In this document: positions 32,222 through 35,053 of the stretch, in pieces
Position numbering within the stretch: position 1 is the first letter of the stretch
Layout of the letters: every line of letters begins with the position of its first letter
DNA from: Streptomyces hirsutus
GTDB taxonomy: Bacteria; Actinomycetota; Actinomycetes; Streptomycetales; Streptomycetaceae
Direction: 5' to 3'
DNA: 35,053 bases
Assembly: GCF_001418415.1 (NCBI RefSeq)
Contig: NZ_LIQT01000188.1
Span: 1 to 35,053, forward strand
Notes under the pieces: model-generated
Database searches by the model: none
Seen by the model: the letters and a program-made list of their open reading frames with translations, nothing else
Told to the model about the DNA's origin: nothing
Made by a program: the position numbers and the translations under genes

Positions 32222-32288
32222 CTGACCCACGTACCTCGTTCGAGGGTCAGAGTACGGCAGCCGCTTGCAGTTTCCTAAAACTAGGAAA
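32222..32288. promoter_or_regulatory. Candidate operators between the XRE regulator and the HATPase gene
   Basis: Two inverted repeats lie here: CTGACCC (32222-32228) with GGGTCAG (32244-32250), and TTTCCTA-AAAC-TAGGAAA (32271-32288), a perfect 7-bp palindrome with a 4-nt spacer in an A/T-rich patch. Both sit upstream of the XRE regulator, and the second lies about 125 nt upstream of the divergent HATPase. They may be binding sites of the regulator. Confidence 0.45.
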
Positions 32289-32414
32289 TACCGTCGGTGG
32301 CGTGCTGCACACGGTGCGGCATTACTCGGTGCCGGAAGTGCACTGCTTCGTCATGCCCTGATGGAGCGACGGTGCCACCGGCCGACGTCCCCCTTCTCCG
32401 AGCGGAGTTCACTC

Positions 32415-32840
32415 ATGCCCGAAAGCGAGCCCATCGACTCGACGCCTCCCTGGGAGTACACCCTCCACATCCCGAACGACCTGCGTGCCGTCACCGTCTC
32501 CCGCCGCACCCTCCGGCTGATCCTCACCATGCACGGCCTGATCGGACTCGTCGACACCGCCGAACTGCTCGCGACCGAGCTGGTCTCCAACGCCGTACGT
32601 CACACCAAGGGTCCTGCCGCGCTGCGGGTGCGGTGGTCGGCCGGCGTGCTGCGGATCGGGGCGTGGGACGCGGACCCGGAGCCGCCCGGGCCGCCGGGGA
32701 TGCCGGAGTCGCTTGCCGAGGCGGAGGAAGGGCGGGGGCTCGCCCTGGTGCGAGCGTGCGCGGACCTGTGGGGCTGGCAGCCGCTGGCCAGGGAGGGAAG
32801 CCGAGGCAAGTACGTGTGGTGTGACCTTGTGACGGTCTGA
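32415..32840 (+). CDS. ATP-binding protein of the anti-sigma/HATPase type
   Basis: 141 residues from ATG 32415, with CGGAG about 8 nt upstream; the frame upstream is open but unlike the family. HATPase motifs: N-box ELLATELVSNAVRHT, G1 box LRIGAWDADPEPP (Asp binding adenine) and G2 box GRGLALVRACADLWGW. There is no sensor or dimerisation domain, so it belongs to the RsbW-like small ATP-binding proteins, common in Streptomyces next to XRE/DUF397 pairs. It may act as a serine kinase or anti-sigma factor. Confidence 0.9.
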   Translation: MPESEPIDSTPPWEYTLHIPNDLRAVTVSRRTLRLILTMHGLIGLVDTAELLATELVSNAVRHTKGPAALRVRWSAGVLRIGAWDADPEPPGPPGMPESLAEAEEGRGLALVRACADLWGWQPLAREGSRGKYVWCDLVTV

Positions 32841-32873
32841 GGCGTTGATCATGCAGATCAGGAGGGAGGGCTG

Positions 32874-33752
32874 ATGGTCAGCTCGTCGCATGAAGCACTG
32901 CACCGGGTTTTCCAGAAGGACCCCGCATTGCTGACACGAGCACTGCAACGCGTACTCCACGTTCCGTTCCCCGAGCCGCGCGACTTCGCCGTCCTCAACG
33001 CGGACCTGACGGAGATCGAGCCCATCGAACGGCGCGTGGACACGCTGATGCGGGTGGAGACGGATGAGGGTGCGTACCTCCTCGTCGTCGAGGCGCAGGG
33101 GAAGGTGGACGAGGACAAGCGGGGGAGCTGGGCGTACTACCTGTCGTACCTGTATGCGAAATACCGGTGCGAGCCAGTGCTCATCGTGATCACCCAGAGC
33201 GGCGCCACGGCGCGCTGGGCGGCCCGGCCCATTCGGCTAGGACTGCCCGGATGGCATTCGTTGACCGTACGGCCGCTGGTCCTGGGGCCGGAGAACGTTC
33301 CGCTGATCGTGGACGAGAAGGAGGCCGAGCGGGATGTACCACTTGCGGTCCTCTCGGCCATGACACATGGCCGCGGAAAGCAGGCCACCGCCATACTGAA
33401 GCCGTTGGCTACCGCCCTGCGGACCGTCGATGCCGAGAGCGCGGCGGTGTTCGTTCAGTTCGTCGACTCGTGCCTGGTCGATTCCCAGGCGAAGGAAATC
33501 TGGAGGGACCTGATGGCGGCGATCCACTACTTCTTCCGACACCCGGTGGCCGAACAGGTGCGCGAGGAGGGTCGGGAGGAAGGCCGGCTCGAGGACCGTG
33601 CCGAGATGACGCTCCGCATTCTGGAGTGGCGCGGCATCCCCGTCCCGGACGAAGTCCGGGAGCAAGTGCTGGCATGCACCGACCTGGAGCAGCTCGAGGT
33701 CTGGGCGCGGCGGGCGGTGCACGCGGAAGCGGCGGAGGAACTGCTTCGCTGA
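32874..33752 (+). CDS. Rpn/YhgA-like PD-(D/E)XK nuclease-family protein
   Basis: 292 residues; ATG follows AGGAGGGAGG. The N-terminal ~120 residues carry RRVDTLMRVETDEGAYLLVVE and AQGKVDEDKRGSWAYYLSYLY, as in the Rpn (recombination-promoting nuclease/transposase-like) family. Asp of RVDTLM and Glu of VVEAQGK are likely PD-(D/E)XK catalytic residues. The C-terminus has a charged Glu/Arg helix (QVREEGREEGRLEDRAEM), as in many Rpn members. Streptomyces genomes carry many copies of this gene. Function in the cell is not established. A hairpin terminator follows. Confidence 0.75.
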   Translation: MVSSSHEALHRVFQKDPALLTRALQRVLHVPFPEPRDFAVLNADLTEIEPIERRVDTLMRVETDEGAYLLVVEAQGKVDEDKRGSWAYYLSYLYAKYRCEPVLIVITQSGATARWAARPIRLGLPGWHSLTVRPLVLGPENVPLIVDEKEAERDVPLAVLSAMTHGRGKQATAILKPLATALRTVDAESAAVFVQFVDSCLVDSQAKEIWRDLMAAIHYFFRHPVAEQVREEGREEGRLEDRAEMTLRILEWRGIPVPDEVREQVLACTDLEQLEVWARRAVHAEAAEELLR

Positions 33753-33770
33753 CGGGGTTCGTGTGGCTGT

Positions 33771-33797
33771 CGGAACCGCCGCGCCTGAGCGGTTCCG
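33771..33797 (+). terminator. Terminator hairpin after the Rpn-like gene
   Basis: CGGAACCGC and GCGGTTCCG form a 9-bp stem with a 9-nt loop, starting 18 nt after the stop. The rest of the gap to 34006 holds only a direct repeat GCTCAGT/GCTCAGT (near 33910) and no clear promoter. Confidence 0.55.
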
Positions 33798-34006
33798 GCG
33801 TATGACGTCGGGCACTTGAAGGTGTTGGAGGGTTGCGCGGGAAGTCTGGCGTGGTGAGGGTGAAGACGCCCTTCGGCGGGGCCGGTGCGAGTCAATAGGA
33901 TCTCTGTAGGCTCAGTACGCTCAGTGCACCCTTCATCACCTGATCCCGACTCACCCCACGCCATCACCACGACTCCTCCCCCACCACACGACCCGGGACA
34001 CCCGCC

Positions 34007-35053
34007 ATGCCACGACGCCGTAGTTCAAGCTCGTCCAGCGCGACGGGAGACCACAGCGGGGGTTCCGCCGCTCCGCGGAACCGGACGCCTCAGCCGGTGC
34101 GGATACGGAGGCGGACCTTCGGGGACTTCGTCAAGGCGTTCTTCGCGTTCGTGGCGTTGCTGGTGCTGGTGGTGGGGGTGCCGGCCGTGCTCGCGATGGT
34201 GGCGGGCTGGCCGTTGCCGAGTTCGTTCGAGCCCATGAAGTGGCTCAAGACGGAAGTCTCCGTCGGGACCTTCCAGAACATCCTGGTCTTCTTCGTCTGG
34301 CTCGCCTGGGCCCAGTTCACCGCCTGCGTGCTCGTCGAGATGAAGGCCGCGCTGTCCGGGGTCGGCGTGCCGGGGCGGGTGCCCGGGGCCGGGCCCAGTC
34401 AGCTGCTCGCGCGTCAACTCGTCGCGGCGCTGCTGCTCGTCGGCGCGGTCGCGGGGGGTTTCACGCCGGGGCTCTCGCAGTTGGGTCAGGGCATGGAGGG
34501 GAACCAGCAGCCCACCGCCGCCACCGCCCAGCAGACGCCGGGGCTCTTCGCCCAGCAGCAGGAGCAGGCCGCCGGGACCGCCGCCGCTCTCGCCGAGCAG
34601 GCGTCCCACGCCGCCGCGCAGGCCGAGGCGGGTGGCGGCACCGCCCGGCAGGACGACACGAAGTTCTACCGGATCCAGCCGCCCGAGGGGCGTCACCACG
34701 ACTCCCTCTGGGAGATAGCCGAGCGGCACCTCGGGGACGGGCGCCGCTACAAGGAGATCTTCGCGCTCAACAAGGACCGCACCCAGCCCGACGGTTCCAA
34801 GCTCTCCGAGGCCAGTCTCATCCGGCCCGGCTGGATCATGGAGATGCCCGGCGACGCGCGGGGCGGCGACCTGGTCGAGATGCCCGACGAGGCCCCCGAG
34901 GTCTCGCCCGAGGTGCAGCAGCAGATCCACGACTACGCCCGGACCGGCGACCACGCGCAAGGGGGCGGGGGAGCCGGAGCCCAGGGTGGCGGCGGCGACG
35001 CCCGTGTTTCCCTTCCCGAACAACGGCCCGCACCCGCCCCCTTGCGCGTGGTC
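34007..35053 (+). CDS. LysM-domain membrane protein (3' end outside window)
   Basis: The frame from ATG 34007 stays open to the window edge (349 codons). A Ser/Arg-rich basic N-terminus (~1-40) is followed by three membrane helices (~45-70, ~92-112, ~141-160). A Gln/Ala-rich linker (~165-215) and a LysM domain at ~220-283 follow (FYRIQPPEGRHHDSLWEIAE, YKEIFALNKD, IRPGWIMEMP). The rest is Gly/Pro-rich. In Streptomyces such proteins often continue into a bacterial transcriptional activator domain (BTAD), a feature that would lie beyond this window. LysM binds peptidoglycan, so it probably acts at the membrane-wall interface. ATG has only a weak upstream CGGGAC. Confidence 0.85.
   Translation, partial: MPRRRSSSSSSATGDHSGGSAAPRNRTPQPVRIRRRTFGDFVKAFFAFVALLVLVVGVPAVLAMVAGWPLPSSFEPMKWLKTEVSVGTFQNILVFFVWLAWAQFTACVLVEMKAALSGVGVPGRVPGAGPSQLLARQLVAALLLVGAVAGGFTPGLSQLGQGMEGNQQPTAATAQQTPGLFAQQQEQAAGTAAALAEQASHAAAQAEAGGGTARQDDTKFYRIQPPEGRHHDSLWEIAERHLGDGRRYKEIFALNKDRTQPDGSKLSEASLIRPGWIMEMPGDARGGDLVEMPDEAPEVSPEVQQQIHDYARTGDHAQGGGGAGAQGGGGDARVSLPEQRPAPAPLRVV

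Noticed and set aside
32265..32414. N-terminal extension of the HATPase protein
   Set aside because: The upstream frame runs over the palindrome and lacks family likeness. ATG 32415 has the ribosome-binding site and the family start.
1..35053. CRISPR array, tRNA or rRNA genes
   Set aside because: No regular spacer-repeat pattern and no tRNA/rRNA-like sequence was noticed on reading through the window.

Overview
The window looks like a Streptomyces (or close actinomycete) chromosome segment. GC content is high and codon third positions are strongly G/C. GTG and TTG starts are common, many start/stop overlaps are 4 nt (GTGA/ATGA), and there is a typical XRE/DUF397 regulator pair. No rRNA, tRNA or CRISPR array was seen.

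Layout: (1) 1-5220 holds the extracellular C-terminus of a membrane protein (probably a Ser/Thr kinase) and, convergent to it, a very large type VII secretion ATPase of the FHA-containing EssC/EccC kind. (2) 5552-8853 starts with an ESAT-6-sized protein. A decayed pair follows (WXG-like gene plus T7SS-signal effector), cut off by a transposase remnant, and then a serpin gene that lies between inverted copies of the same transposon end. (3) 8854-14980 (minus strand) holds two lipoproteins, a secreted protein, a WXG-like protein, an effector with the DPxPGDP type T7SS signal, a small membrane protein and two small proteins of a shared but unnamed family. (4) 15597-22501 (plus strand) is a Tad/Flp pilus operon: CpaB-like SAF protein, CpaE-like ATPase, TadA, TadB, TadC, Flp pilin, two TadE-type pseudopilins and a TadG-like protein. 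It runs into three overlapping genes of unknown function (22528-24205). (5) 24646-24885 encodes a 79-residue peptide with a double-glycine leader and a Gly/Ala-rich, partly repetitive core. It ends at a 23-bp perfect terminator hairpin. (6) 24974-28471 (minus strand) is a second T7SS effector module: effector, DUF4279-like protein, DUF4279-like protein fused to the small unnamed domain of region 3, and a WXG-like protein. (7) 28568-31116 contains fragments of a DUF397 gene, a SulP transporter and a TnpB gene around an intact secreted M28 aminopeptidase. (8) 31123-35053 contains an XRE/DUF397 pair, a divergent HATPase, an Rpn-type nuclease-like protein and the start of a LysM membrane protein.

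Inferred relationships: the EssC-like ATPase may export the WXG-like proteins and the T7SS-signal effectors. Each effector module carries candidate immunity or chaperone genes, and the C-terminal (FDAV..TFR) family is shared by both modules. The Tad operon sits between the two effector modules. No EccB, EccD, EccE, MycP, prepilin peptidase or RiPP maturation gene is visible in this window.
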